Positions 34,386-43,655 of a stretch of 64,000 nt of DNA are shown here, one piece after another. The translations under genes were made by a program, and so were the position numbers. This stretch comes from Chloroflexota bacterium (GTDB taxonomy: Bacteria; Chloroflexota; Anaerolineae; Caldilineales; Caldilineaceae), in NCBI GenBank assembly GCA_018969295.1, contig JAGWYN010000006.1:85075-149074 (forward strand), read 5' to 3'. Numbering within the stretch: position 1 is the stretch's first letter; the number at the start of each line of letters is the position of its first letter. A model generated the notes under the pieces. The model was not told the DNA's origin and made no database searches. It saw only the letters and a program-made list of their open reading frames with translations.

Positions 34386-35339
34386 CTACGCTTGGAGTTC
34401 GCTCGGCCGGGCCAGAGCCTGGCTGCGCACAGCGGTGCAGCGTCGGATGTAGTCCTGATAGCTCACCAGGCCATATTCCTCCAGGATGCTCTGGACACTG
34501 AGTTCAGGGGAACGGCTTTCAAGCAGGATCCAGTGTTCTTCGGTGTAGGTGCGGACGGCCAACGCATCGCCGTAGCGGGCCTGGATCTGGGCGATTTTGT
34601 CGATCTGCAGGTCGGTGTGCAGCAGCACACGGTCGAGTGGGAGGTCGCAGACGGCAATTCGGGACCAGCGCGAGGTGGAAGTCAGCACTTCGCCGGTCAG
34701 ATCGACGACCCGGGCGTGGTAGGGCCAGACGGAAGAGACGATCGGGTAGCGGTGGGTCCAGGCATAGCTTTTCACAGGAAACCCGCCTTCGTAGGCCGAG
34801 ATCCAACAAGCAAAATCGATCTGCTGGGCTTCCAACGAAGCCCACAGCGAGGGCCAGTTCAGGTCAAAACAGATGGCGACGCCGATGCGGCCAAAATCCA
34901 GGTCGAAGGCAGCGGGTTGGCGGCCCGGTTCGATACCGCAGCGAATTTCCTCTTCCACCGGATAATTTTTTCGGTAGCTCCCGACCAGTGTTCCGCTGCG
35001 GTCGAGCACCAGCGCCTGGTTGTAATAGCGACCCTTCTCGACAGTGACATGGCCGGCCACCAGATTGAAATGGCCTGCCCGGCAGTGCGCGGCGAGCATT
35101 TCGTAGATCGGACCTGGCACCGGTTCGGCGACCTCCGAGAGTCTGGCCAGCGGCATACCGGCCAGCGGAAAGGCCTCTGGCAGCAAAACCAGGTCCGGTC
35201 GATAGCTGCGCGCTGTCTCCAGAATCGATTGCGCGGTCGCCAGATTCTCTTGCAGCGTGGGGTGGCGCAGGTTGTAAGGAGGGCGCGTGTCTTCCAATGT
35301 GGCGAACGATGAGGTGACAATCCGAACGGTGCGCGACAT
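34386..35339 (-). CDS. Carbon-nitrogen hydrolase (nitrilase superfamily)
   Basis: The ATG at 35339 gives 317 residues; a longer frame to 35429 runs through the intercistronic hairpins. The Glu-Lys-Cys triad is complete: Glu55 (LPEAF), Lys124 (YRKNY) and Cys157 (AICFDL). Members hydrolyse amides, carbamoyl groups or nitriles. The gene is the last of the LacI-controlled sugar operon, behind two hairpins, so it should be made in smaller amounts than the binding protein. Its presence suggests that the imported compound carries an amide or amine group, but this is inference. Confidence 0.9.
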   Translation of the reverse strand: MSRTVRIVTSSFATLEDTRPPYNLRHPTLQENLATAQSILETARSYRPDLVLLPEAFPLAGMPLARLSEVAEPVPGPIYEMLAAHCRAGHFNLVAGHVTVEKGRYYNQALVLDRSGTLVGSYRKNYPVEEEIRCGIEPGRQPAAFDLDFGRIGVAICFDLNWPSLWASLEAQQIDFACWISAYEGGFPVKSYAWTHRYPIVSSVWPYHARVVDLTGEVLTSTSRWSRIAVCDLPLDRVLLHTDLQIDKIAQIQARYGDALAVRTYTEEHWILLESRSPELSVQSILEEYGLVSYQDYIRRCTAVRSQALARPSELQA

Positions 35340-35370
35340 AGGGTTCTCTTCTTTCTGTGGGTTTTGCTGT

Positions 35371-35426
35371 GGGGCAATCGGTCTTGCCCCCAGGAGGGCG
35401 GAGAGGAATTTCCTTTCCGCCCTCCT
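35371..35426 (-). terminator. Two successive hairpins after the binding-protein gene
   Basis: A 16-base stem with one G-U pair and a 3-base loop (35392-35407 with 35411-35426) is followed on the minus strand by a 7-base stem (35371-35377 with 35384-35390, GGGGCAA/TTGCCCC). They separate the sugar-binding-protein gene from the nitrilase-family gene. Confidence 0.75.
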
Positions 35427-35464
35427 CACTTCCTTTCAACTGCACGCTCTGTGCAGCCGAGAAC

Positions 35465-36469
35465 CTACCAGCACATCGGCAGCCACTGGTCGATGTTTTC
35501 TGGCGTGACCGGAGCGGTCGGTGCCAGGATTGCTTCGGGAACAATCCGTCCTGCATGGATGTCGTAGGCTGCCCGGACTGCGTAGACGCCCACCAGATAG
35601 CTCATCTGCAGCGCGGTGCCCGCCATGTCGCCGCTTTGAATGGCCTGGCAGGCGTCGGTGTTGCCATTGGTGCCGAAGACGGCGATCTCTTTTTCGCGGC
35701 CGGCCGCTTTGATTGCCTCCAGCGCGCCCATGGCCATTGGGTCGTCGACCGCATAGACGGCGTCGATCCCGGTCGGGTAGCGGGTCAGCAGATCTTGCAT
35801 CACGGCGAGGGCCTTGTCCTTGCTCCACTCGGCCGGCTGGTCGGCAAGCACTTCGTAGGAGACCCCTGCTGCGGCCCAGGCATCCTGGGCACCCTGAACG
35901 CGGTTGACGTAGTCGGTCTGGCCAGGTTTGCCGCCCAGGAAGATGACTTTGGCCGCTTTGTCGCCCAGTCTGCCGACCATCATCTTGCCGACTGCCAGCC
36001 CTTGGTCGTAGGACTGCGAGCCGACAAAGGTCTCGGTGAAGCCTTTGCCTTCAGGTGCGATGTCGGCGTTCTGTGTGATCACCGGGATGCCCGCCTCGGC
36101 TGCTTTCTGGATGGGGGCGATCGCGGCCGTGGGGTCTACAGCGTTGACGACGATCACATCGGCCTGGCGGGCGATGCAGTCTTCGATCATGGCAGCCTGC
36201 TTTTGCGGGTCGAAGGCAGGGTCAAAGTAGGTGACGTTGGCGTTGAAAAGTTTGGCTTCCTCGTCCATGCCCTGCACGATGGCCGTGATGGAGGGGTGGT
36301 CGGCGTTGTTGTGCACCACACAGATTTCGAACGCCTCTCCTGCTGCTGCGCTGGTTGCCCCTTCTGCCCCAGCCTCCGAGGCGGCAGAGGGGGCGACGGC
36401 TGGCAGCGCTGTACAGCCGGCCAGAAACAAAACAGCCATCCCTGCGAACAATCCCAGTTGCTTTTTCAT
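35465..36469 (-). CDS. Ribose-type sugar-binding lipoprotein
   Basis: The 334-residue protein has a lipobox LAGC (Cys19) and an Ala/Glu/Ser-rich linker. It is a type 1 periplasmic-binding fold: FEICVVHNNADHPSITAIVQGM, IVVNAVDPTAAIAPIQKA, AVYAVDDPMAMGALEAIKAAG and VFGTNG. It hands a sugar to the permeases at 36622 and 37617. It is expressed from the LacI-controlled promoter at 41212-41240. Confidence 0.93.
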   Translation of the reverse strand: MKKQLGLFAGMAVLFLAGCTALPAVAPSAASEAGAEGATSAAAGEAFEICVVHNNADHPSITAIVQGMDEEAKLFNANVTYFDPAFDPQKQAAMIEDCIARQADVIVVNAVDPTAAIAPIQKAAEAGIPVITQNADIAPEGKGFTETFVGSQSYDQGLAVGKMMVGRLGDKAAKVIFLGGKPGQTDYVNRVQGAQDAWAAAGVSYEVLADQPAEWSKDKALAVMQDLLTRYPTGIDAVYAVDDPMAMGALEAIKAAGREKEIAVFGTNGNTDACQAIQSGDMAGTALQMSYLVGVYAVRAAYDIHAGRIVPEAILAPTAPVTPENIDQWLPMCW

Positions 36470-36621
36470 TGCTGAATTCTCCTTCTGAACAAGTGCCTGA
36501 ACAAAACGATGCTTGAAACAAAAGATTCTGTCGGTTTTTTTGTGTTGTGCTGCCTGCCATTACCTCCTTTTTCAGAACTGGCTTTTGTGGGGGCTGCAGA
36601 AAGCGTTCGGGGTCAGCCCGG

Positions 36622-37596
36622 CTATTCCCGGTTGCCGTAGGATTGCATCACGAGTTTTTTGCGCAGATTGGCTGCTGAGAGCGCGTCGACAGCCACCACC
36701 GCGATCAGAATGACGGCCCGAACGCCGATCTGGTAATAGGTATGTACGCCCAGCAGATTCATGCCGTTCACCAGCACCCCGAGGGTGACCACCCCCAGCA
36801 CAGCACCCAGGGTGCTGCCCTTGCCTCCAGTCAGGCTGGCCCCTCCGATAATGGCTGCGGCGATCGCCCACAGGCCTGAGTCGAGCCCGATGTGCACCGT
36901 CGAGGCGTTGAGCCGCGACGCGATCAGCACCCCGGAAACGGCGGCCAGCAGCCCGCTGAGCACAAAGGCCATTACCTTGTTGCGTTCGATCTGGATGCCG
37001 GCCAGGAACGCTGCGTCGGCGTTGCCGCCGATCGCATACAGGTTGCGGCCGAACTGGGTGTAGGTGAGCAGGAGATGTACCCCGACACAGAGGAGGGCCA
37101 CCACCAGAATCGGGACGGGCACAGGCCCCAGCGAGCCTGCCCCCCAGAAGGTGAACGCCGGGTCGCTGCCCGGGATCGGCTGCTGGCGTGTGTAGGTCAA
37201 CATGGCGCCGCGCACGACGGTCATGGTGCCCAGGGTGGCAATAAAGGGGACGATTCTGCCTTTGGTCACCAGCAGCCCGTTGATCAGGCCGACGGCGGCG
37301 CCGAAGAGCAGCGCGACCCCCACCGCAAACCAGGTGCCCAGCGGCTGCAACCCCATGGTCAGCGCAGCAGCCATGCTCAGCACCGACCCGACAGAAAGGT
37401 CGATCCCACCGGCGACCAAGACGATCGTCAGCGCCAGGGCCAGTGGAATGTCAAACGAGATCTGGCGGGCAATGTTGTGGATATTCTGTTCGTTCAAAAA
37501 CAGCGGACCCGTCGTCGAGCCAAAACAGAGGATCAACAGTAGCAGCAAAAAGACAACGTTGTGTTGCAAAACAAAATGGCGCATCTTTGTCAACAT
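36622..37596 (-). CDS. Ribose-type ABC transporter permease
   Basis: The 324-residue membrane protein of the RbsC family has VLVAGGIDLSVGSVLSMAAAL near residue 62 and LWAIAAAIIGGASLTGGKGS near residue 245. About nine transmembrane segments are visible. A 152-base spacer separates it from the binding-protein gene and holds no recognisable gene. It pairs with the permease at 37617. Confidence 0.92.
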   Translation of the reverse strand: MLTKMRHFVLQHNVVFLLLLLILCFGSTTGPLFLNEQNIHNIARQISFDIPLALALTIVLVAGGIDLSVGSVLSMAAALTMGLQPLGTWFAVGVALLFGAAVGLINGLLVTKGRIVPFIATLGTMTVVRGAMLTYTRQQPIPGSDPAFTFWGAGSLGPVPVPILVVALLCVGVHLLLTYTQFGRNLYAIGGNADAAFLAGIQIERNKVMAFVLSGLLAAVSGVLIASRLNASTVHIGLDSGLWAIAAAIIGGASLTGGKGSTLGAVLGVVTLGVLVNGMNLLGVHTYYQIGVRAVILIAVVAVDALSAANLRKKLVMQSYGNRE

Positions 37597-37616
37597 GGTG
37601 GTTGCAGCTCCTTGGC

Positions 37617-38645
37617 CTACCGCTTCTGCAAAAAGCCGTCCATCCAGACGACCAAGAGAAAGACCAGCCCTTTGGCGATCTGTTGTGCCTCGTAGGGCAC
37701 GTTGAGCAGGACCAGCAGATTGTTGAGGACGCCCAGGATGAGAACCCCGACGATCGTGCGCAGGGTGCCCCCACGCCCGCCAAAGAGGCTGGTTCCTCCC
37801 AAAACAGCTGCGATCAGCGAATCAAAATCCATCCCGACGCCTGCATTGGCGACGGTGCTGCCCGTGCGCGAAGTCATGATCAGCCCGGCCAGCGCCGCCG
37901 TGGTGCCACAAAAGACATAGGTGGCCAGCTTGATCGGGGCGACCCTGAGCCCGGCCAGGGCGCCCGCCCGGGGGTTGAACCCGATCACAAAGAGCGAACG
38001 GCCAAAGGTCGTGTGGCGCAGCATCAGCTCCAACACGACCCCCAACAGAAAAAACAGGATGACCGAGTAGTGCAGCGAGTCAAAGAGCTTGCCCCGCCCC
38101 AACAACAAGAAGCTGTCGACCGACGCATACCAGGTCTTGGACTGGGTCAGAATCAGGTTGACCGAATAGACCAGGATGCTGGTGCCAAGTGTGATCAGAA
38201 AGGCGTTGGCGCGCGTCCAGACAATCAGGGTCCCATTCAGCAGGCCGATCAGCGCGCCCGCCAGCAGCCCCAGCAGCAGAGAGAGGCCAAACCCCGCGCC
38301 CCACAGCTGGCTGATCACCGCCACGATGCCCGCCAGCCCAACCACATAGGCCACAGACATGTCGAAGTTGCCGGTGAGGAGCAGGATCGTCTGCCCCATC
38401 GCCACAATGCCCAACACCGAGACTGTCCACAAAATGTTGAGCAGATTCTGGGGGGTCAAAAAGACCGGCGACAAAAATGCGCCGAGCCCCATCAGCCCGG
38501 CCAGGATGATGAACGCCGGGTTGGCCGCCAGAAAATGTCGCAGCTCTGCCAGCGCGCCGTGTGGGTCGAACCCTGCCCCCCCTGGAGGCTGGGCCAGGGA
38601 CTGTGCCGTCTTGCGCATCGTCGCCTTCTCCTGCTCTTTGGTCAT
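37617..38645 (-). CDS. Ribose-type ABC transporter permease
   Basis: The 342-residue membrane protein of the RbsC family has LLLTGNFDMSVAYVVGLAGIV and FDSLIAAVLGGTSLFGGRGG. Its start overlaps the stop of the ATPase gene by four bases. The normally charged D-S-G segment reads NFDMSVAY, a mild divergence from its partner at 36622. The operon therefore encodes a heterodimeric channel. Confidence 0.92.
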   Translation of the reverse strand: MTKEQEKATMRKTAQSLAQPPGGAGFDPHGALAELRHFLAANPAFIILAGLMGLGAFLSPVFLTPQNLLNILWTVSVLGIVAMGQTILLLTGNFDMSVAYVVGLAGIVAVISQLWGAGFGLSLLLGLLAGALIGLLNGTLIVWTRANAFLITLGTSILVYSVNLILTQSKTWYASVDSFLLLGRGKLFDSLHYSVILFFLLGVVLELMLRHTTFGRSLFVIGFNPRAGALAGLRVAPIKLATYVFCGTTAALAGLIMTSRTGSTVANAGVGMDFDSLIAAVLGGTSLFGGRGGTLRTIVGVLILGVLNNLLVLLNVPYEAQQIAKGLVFLLVVWMDGFLQKR

Positions 38646-40162
38646 ACTGCCTGGCCCGTCGCAAAGCGCAGGATGGTCTCCTCGGTGGCCTGCGGGCCCG
38701 GCAGCTCCGCCCGGATTCGTCCCTGGTACATCACCAAGATGCGGTCGCTCATCGCCAGAATTTCGGGCAATTCAGAGGAGATCATCAGGATGGCCACCCC
38801 CTGGCTGGCCAGACGGTTGAGCAAGGCATAGATTTCTGACTTGGCCCCCACATCGATGCCGCGCGTTGGCTCGTCGACCAGCAGCACTTTGGGGTGGGTC
38901 GCCAGCCACCGGGCAATCACCACCCGTTGCTGGTTGCCCCCGCTCAGGTACTGCACCTGCTGCCGGATCGAGGGGGTCTTGATGGCCAGGCGGCGCACAG
39001 AATCCTGGGCCAGCTCTGTCTCCCGGCGCGCCCGGATGACCCCCAGCCAGGAGAGTTTGTTCAGCACAGCCAGCGAGATGTTGTTTTTGACCGGCATGGG
39101 CAGCACCAGCCCCTGCTCTTTGCGGTCCTCTGGCACCAGCCCGATGCCAGCTGCAATGCAGTCGTCGGGGCAGGTCGGGCGGATTCGTCTGCCCTCTACC
39201 CAGATTTCGCCCTTCTGGTAGGGCAGATCGCCAAAGATCGCACGCGCCAGCTCGGTACGCCCGGCACCGACCAGACCGGCTACCCCCAAAATCTCGCCTT
39301 GGTGCAGGGTCAACGAGATGTCTTTCAAAATTCCCTGGACCGTGAGCTGTTTCACCTCGAGCACGGGGGGGCCAACCGCTGTTGGCTGTTTTTGGTACAG
39401 ATCCTGCAGGTCGCGCCCGATCATCATCCGGATCACGCTGTCGGTGGTCACCGTGCGGAGCGTCTGGGTGGCCACCAGGGCCCCGTCGCGCAGGACAGTC
39501 AAAGTGTCACAGATCTGAAAAATTTCCTCCATGCGGTGTGAGATGTAGAGGACAGCAATTTTTTTTGCCTGCAGACGCCGGATCACAGAGAAGAGCCGTT
39601 CTGTCTCGCGCAACGTCAGCGAGGAGGTCGGCTCGTCAAAAATCACGACCCGCGCATCGAGCGAGACCGCACGGGCGATCGCCACCATCTGCCGCTCGGC
39701 GATCGAACACATGCCGAGTGGCAGAGCAGGGTCGGTGGCGACCCCCAGGTCTGCAAGCCAGCGGGCAGCCTCCCGGTTCATCTGTCCAAAGTCGATCAGC
39801 CCGAAGCGGTTGCGCGGCTGCCGGCCAATAAAAATATTCTCGGCGATCGACAGATAGGGTTCCAGGTTGACTTCCTGGTGCACCGGGACGATGCCCAGCC
39901 GGAGCGCGTGGGCTGGGTCCCGGATCAGCTGCGGCTGGCCGTCCAACAAAATCTGACCTTCGGTCGGCTGGTAGACGCCGGCGAGGATTTTGATGAGCGT
40001 CGATTTGCCGGCCCCATTTTCGCCGACCAACGCGCGAACCTCCCCTGCCCGCAGCTCGAGGCTCACCTGGTGGAGCGCCCGCACACCCGGAAAGGATTTG
40101 CTGATGCTGCGCATTTCCAACAGCGGCGCATCTGGCAGATGTCCTGCATTGCTGGCCTGCAT
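38642..40162 (-). CDS. Ribose-type ABC transporter ATPase, two fused domains
   Basis: The 506-residue protein has two nucleotide-binding domains. The first has Walker A GENGAGKST, Q-loop VHQEVN and Walker B VVIFDEPTSSL. The second is recognised by VAGLVGAGRTELARAIFG, LSGGNQQ and LLVDEPTRGIDVGA. As in RbsA, the first domain is the canonical ATP hydrolase and the second has a degenerate Walker A (GLVGAGRT). It energises sugar import by the two permeases downstream. Confidence 0.94.
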   Translation of the reverse strand: MQASNAGHLPDAPLLEMRSISKSFPGVRALHQVSLELRAGEVRALVGENGAGKSTLIKILAGVYQPTEGQILLDGQPQLIRDPAHALRLGIVPVHQEVNLEPYLSIAENIFIGRQPRNRFGLIDFGQMNREAARWLADLGVATDPALPLGMCSIAERQMVAIARAVSLDARVVIFDEPTSSLTLRETERLFSVIRRLQAKKIAVLYISHRMEEIFQICDTLTVLRDGALVATQTLRTVTTDSVIRMMIGRDLQDLYQKQPTAVGPPVLEVKQLTVQGILKDISLTLHQGEILGVAGLVGAGRTELARAIFGDLPYQKGEIWVEGRRIRPTCPDDCIAAGIGLVPEDRKEQGLVLPMPVKNNISLAVLNKLSWLGVIRARRETELAQDSVRRLAIKTPSIRQQVQYLSGGNQQRVVIARWLATHPKVLLVDEPTRGIDVGAKSEIYALLNRLASQGVAILMISSELPEILAMSDRILVMYQGRIRAELPGPQATEETILRFATGQAV

Positions 40163-40163
40163 C

Positions 40164-41162
40164 CTACTCCCTCACAGCCAGGGTCAGGGTGCGGCGCATG
40201 CGGGGGAAGTTGTAGCGGGTGCCTGGGAAGCGCTGCAGCCCTTCTTCGGTGACTTCGGTCTGGAACAGGTCGGTGATCTCCTGGCGTTCTGCGGGGGAGA
40301 GCATGATGTCGGGAACCTGGACGGCCGACTCCACCTGGGCGAGCGAGCTGACGCCCAGGATCGGTTGGGTCACCGCTGGATGGTGCATCACCCAGGCGGC
40401 GGCGAGCTGGGCTGGGTGGACCCCCTTGGCTTGGGCATAGGCCACAAACCGTTCGAGCGAGCGACCGTGCTGAGAAAGCCAGGTCAACACCCGTGAGTCG
40501 GTCATCCCGCGCGTGGCTGCATCCATCGGCATTCCTGGCAAAAAACGGCCGGTCAGCAGGCCGATTGCCAGGGGGCGATAGGCGGTAATGGCAAGCTGTT
40601 CCAAAGAGGCCTGTGGCAGGATTTCGACCTCTATCCCGCGCTCCATCAGATTGTAGGCGACTTGGTTGCAGCGCAGCTGTGCCCAGCCGTGGGCAGCTGC
40701 AACGGCATTGGCGGAGGCCAGCAGATAGGCTGGAAAATTGCAGCAGCCGACCAGGCGGGTCTTTCCAGCGCGAACCACCTCGTTCAGGGCGCCCATCATT
40801 TCGGTCAGGTTCATGCCCTGCACGGGCCAGTGGATGAGATACAGATCGACATACGACATTTGAAGTCGTGTCAGCGATTCGTCGAGGCTGGCCAGGATGC
40901 TGTGGCGGTCGACCCCTTTGACGACCTTGGTAGCGACAAACAGCTGTTCGCGGGGGGCTGCCTTCAGGGCATTGCCCAGGTACTGTTCGCTGGCACCTGC
41001 CGAATACATGGCTGCGGTGTCAAACGCGTTGATTCCCAATGCCAGCGCTCTGGCGACGATCGCCTCGGAGAGGGCCGCATCGCATTTGTCGCCAAACATC
41101 ATGGTGCCCAGACAGACCTGTGATACGGGCAGTGGGTGCCCGGGAAAAGCAACGTAGCGCAT
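40164..41162 (-). CDS. Aldo/keto reductase
   Basis: The 332-residue protein has the AKR tetrad: Asp48 and Tyr53 (DTAAMYSAGASEQ), Lys79 (VATKV) and His111 (LIHWPV). It reduces aldehydes or oxidises sugars with NADP in the cytosol. It is the first gene of the six-gene operon, 21 bases downstream of the LacI-type operator at 41183. A first oxidation or reduction of the imported sugar is the simplest role. Confidence 0.92.
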   Translation of the reverse strand: MRYVAFPGHPLPVSQVCLGTMMFGDKCDAALSEAIVARALALGINAFDTAAMYSAGASEQYLGNALKAAPREQLFVATKVVKGVDRHSILASLDESLTRLQMSYVDLYLIHWPVQGMNLTEMMGALNEVVRAGKTRLVGCCNFPAYLLASANAVAAAHGWAQLRCNQVAYNLMERGIEVEILPQASLEQLAITAYRPLAIGLLTGRFLPGMPMDAATRGMTDSRVLTWLSQHGRSLERFVAYAQAKGVHPAQLAAAWVMHHPAVTQPILGVSSLAQVESAVQVPDIMLSPAERQEITDLFQTEVTEEGLQRFPGTRYNFPRMRRTLTLAVRE

Positions 41163-41182
41163 AAAAAACCTTATGTTTATTT

Positions 41183-41198
41183 AGAAAAACGTTTCGCT
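41183..41198 (-). promoter_or_regulatory. LacI-type operator
   Basis: AGAAAAACGTTTCGCT is an imperfect 16-base palindrome (six of eight positions match) centred on the CG of AACGTT, the usual core of LacI/GalR sites. It lies downstream of the -10 box of the operon promoter and upstream of the aldo/keto reductase start, so a bound repressor would block transcription. Confidence 0.6.
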
Positions 41199-41211
41199 AG
41201 AGAATAATGAG

Positions 41212-41240
41212 ATTATAACAAACCTGGGCAGCCAAGTCAA
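41212..41240 (-). promoter_or_regulatory. Sigma-70 promoter of the aldo/keto reductase operon
   Basis: On the minus strand TTGACT (complement 41235-41240) and TATAAT (complement 41212-41217) are 17 bases apart. This is the best consensus promoter in the window. It reads toward the start at 41162. Confidence 0.8.
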
Positions 41241-41369
41241 CCTGCAAAAAGGGTGTGGGGCTACTTTATGATGGGGGCAGTTTTCCAGCGGGGCAAAGCG
41301 TCTGCTCAGCACAGCCGCGCGAAGAAAAAAGATGTGGTCGGAGGCTGTGCCGGCAGACTTGCCGGCTTG

Positions 41370-41416
41370 GCAGCTGTCCCCCAAACAACCATTGGGGCTG
41401 TTTGGGGGACAGCTGC
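41370..41416. repeat. Large perfect inverted repeat upstream of lacI gene
   Basis: Two 18-base arms (41370-41387 and 41399-41416) enclose an 11-base loop. The arms begin GCAGCTGTCCCCC and contain no T-run after the second arm. It lies about 90 bases before the LacI start and just upstream of a TATGAT-like box. It may be a terminator, attenuator or mobile palindrome. Confidence 0.85.
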
Positions 41417-41503
41417 TGTGCAGGGTGTGATATGATCCAGGGTCAAACCGCACAACAGAAGTGGCGAAGGCTGGGCAGGCCAGCCGCAATGCAGGGAGGC
41501 ATT

Positions 41504-42511
41504 ATGGCGCAGCAGCGAGTCACCATCACCGACGTCGCCAGAGCGGCTGGCGTTTCAGCTGCTACAGCTTCGGTGGTCATCAACAACAAAAAAAAATATG
41601 TGGCTCCCCAGCTGAGGCAGCAGGTGCTGGAGGCGGTGGAGCGGTTGAACTATCAGCCCAACCTGGTGGCGCGCAGCCTCAAGGTGCAGGAGACGCGCAC
41701 GATCGGCCTGATCCTCACCAACATTACCAGTCCGGTGACGCCTGCTTCGGTTCGTCTGGTCCAGCGCCATGCCCGCCAGCAAGGATTTGACACCTTCTTG
41801 GCGGTCAGCGAAGAAGATCTGTCGCTTGAAAAAAATATTGTCGAAACAATGCTGGCAAAACGGGTGGATGGGCTGATCCTCTGTCCGGCAGACTCGGGGG
41901 CTGTGGACCATCTGCAGTATGCGGCGTCGCTGATTCCGGTGGTTGCGATCGAGCGTCCTGTGCCGGGCACCTGCAGTGTGGTCACCAACAATTTTGAAAT
42001 CAGCTACCAGGCGGCTTTGCATCTGCTGGCACATGGGCGCCGGCGAATCGGTGTGATCCATATGCCGTTGCAAGGGAGCAACACACGCCAGCGCATCGAA
42101 GGCTATCGACAGGCGCTGCGGGAGAAGGGCTGTCTGGACGAGACGTTGTTTTTTGAAACCGACTATGTGGGCTCTTCTGCCTTTGATTTTGCCTGTCACC
42201 TGGCGGCTGTGCAGCGGGTCGACGCCATTCTGGCGACCAGTCAGTCGATCACGATGGGGGCGGTCAAGGCCTGCAACCAGTTGGGGGTGCGCGTTCCCCG
42301 GCAGCTGGCCATTCTGGGCTACGACAATGTGCCTTGGATGGAGCTGACTTCGCCGACGATTTCGACGACGCAGCAGCCGATCGAACAGATTGCGCAGCGA
42401 GCCTGTGAGATCCTCTTTGCTGCGCTGGCTTCTGAACCGGCGACCCCGCGAGTCGAGGTCCTGCCTTCGCAGCTGGTGTTGCGTGCCTCCTGCGGCTGCG
42501 GCAGTTCTTGA
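41504..42511 (+). CDS. LacI-family transcriptional regulator
   Basis: The ATG at 41504 follows GGGAGG and gives 335 residues; longer in-frame readings cross the inverted repeat. The LacI helix-turn-helix lies at 6-30 (ITDVARAAGVSAATASVVIN). The effector domain is a ribose-binding-like fold with GLILTNITSPVTP, VDGLILCPADSG and LAILGYDNVPWMEL. It is divergent from the aldo/keto reductase and transporter operon, and the AACGTT-centred palindrome at 41183 is its likely site. The ligand would be the imported sugar or its derivative. Confidence 0.93.
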   Translation: MAQQRVTITDVARAAGVSAATASVVINNKKKYVAPQLRQQVLEAVERLNYQPNLVARSLKVQETRTIGLILTNITSPVTPASVRLVQRHARQQGFDTFLAVSEEDLSLEKNIVETMLAKRVDGLILCPADSGAVDHLQYAASLIPVVAIERPVPGTCSVVTNNFEISYQAALHLLAHGRRRIGVIHMPLQGSNTRQRIEGYRQALREKGCLDETLFFETDYVGSSAFDFACHLAAVQRVDAILATSQSITMGAVKACNQLGVRVPRQLAILGYDNVPWMELTSPTISTTQQPIEQIAQRACEILFAALASEPATPRVEVLPSQLVLRASCGCGSS

Positions 42512-42530
42512 GATTCAGTGCTTCACGAAT

Positions 42531-42559
42531 TTGCACGGCAACGCGTCCTGGTCTATACT
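42531..42559 (+). promoter_or_regulatory. Promoter of the tRNA cluster
   Basis: TTGCAC (42531-42536) and TATACT (42554-42559) are 17 bases apart and lie 24 bases before the tRNA-Leu gene. Confidence 0.75.
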
Positions 42560-42572
42560 CTTGCAAAGATGA

Positions 42573-42669
<97 letters not shown>

Positions 42670-42685
42670 TGGCGAGACTGAGTGT

Positions 42686-42758
<73 letters not shown>

Positions 42759-42940
42759 CTTTGTAAGGAGCATCTATCAAAAGGTGCAAGTGCTCTCTCT
42801 TTGAAGCGATGCGGCCTGAAGACTCCGAGTTTGCAGGTTTTTTCTTCGGGGTGCATCGGTGTGAGGGAGACGGCGTGATGGGAGCAGGGCAAGGTTGTAA
42901 AAACAACCTGTCTCTGAAAATCAAATATGTAAGCAAACAT

Positions 42941-43016
<76 letters not shown>

Positions 43017-43020
43017 GAGG

Positions 43021-43044
43021 GGTCGGCTGCAGGCCGGCCTTTTT
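43021..43044 (+). terminator. Rho-independent terminator after tRNA-Gly
   Basis: GGTCGGC and GCCGGCC form a 7-base stem (one G-U) with a 5-base loop, followed by TTTTT. It separates tRNA-Gly from tRNA-Phe, so it may be leaky, or the Phe-Gln-His group may have its own promoter. Confidence 0.8.
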
Positions 43045-43054
43045 CCTGAAACAA

Positions 43055-43127
<73 letters not shown>

Positions 43128-43147
43128 CCTGGGGGATATTTCCCCGA

Positions 43148-43222
<75 letters not shown>

Positions 43223-43272
43223 ATCTGGGATAGACAGCAACGCCTGTCCGTTGCGCAGCAGTAGCTTGAGTA

Positions 43273-43655
<383 letters not shown>

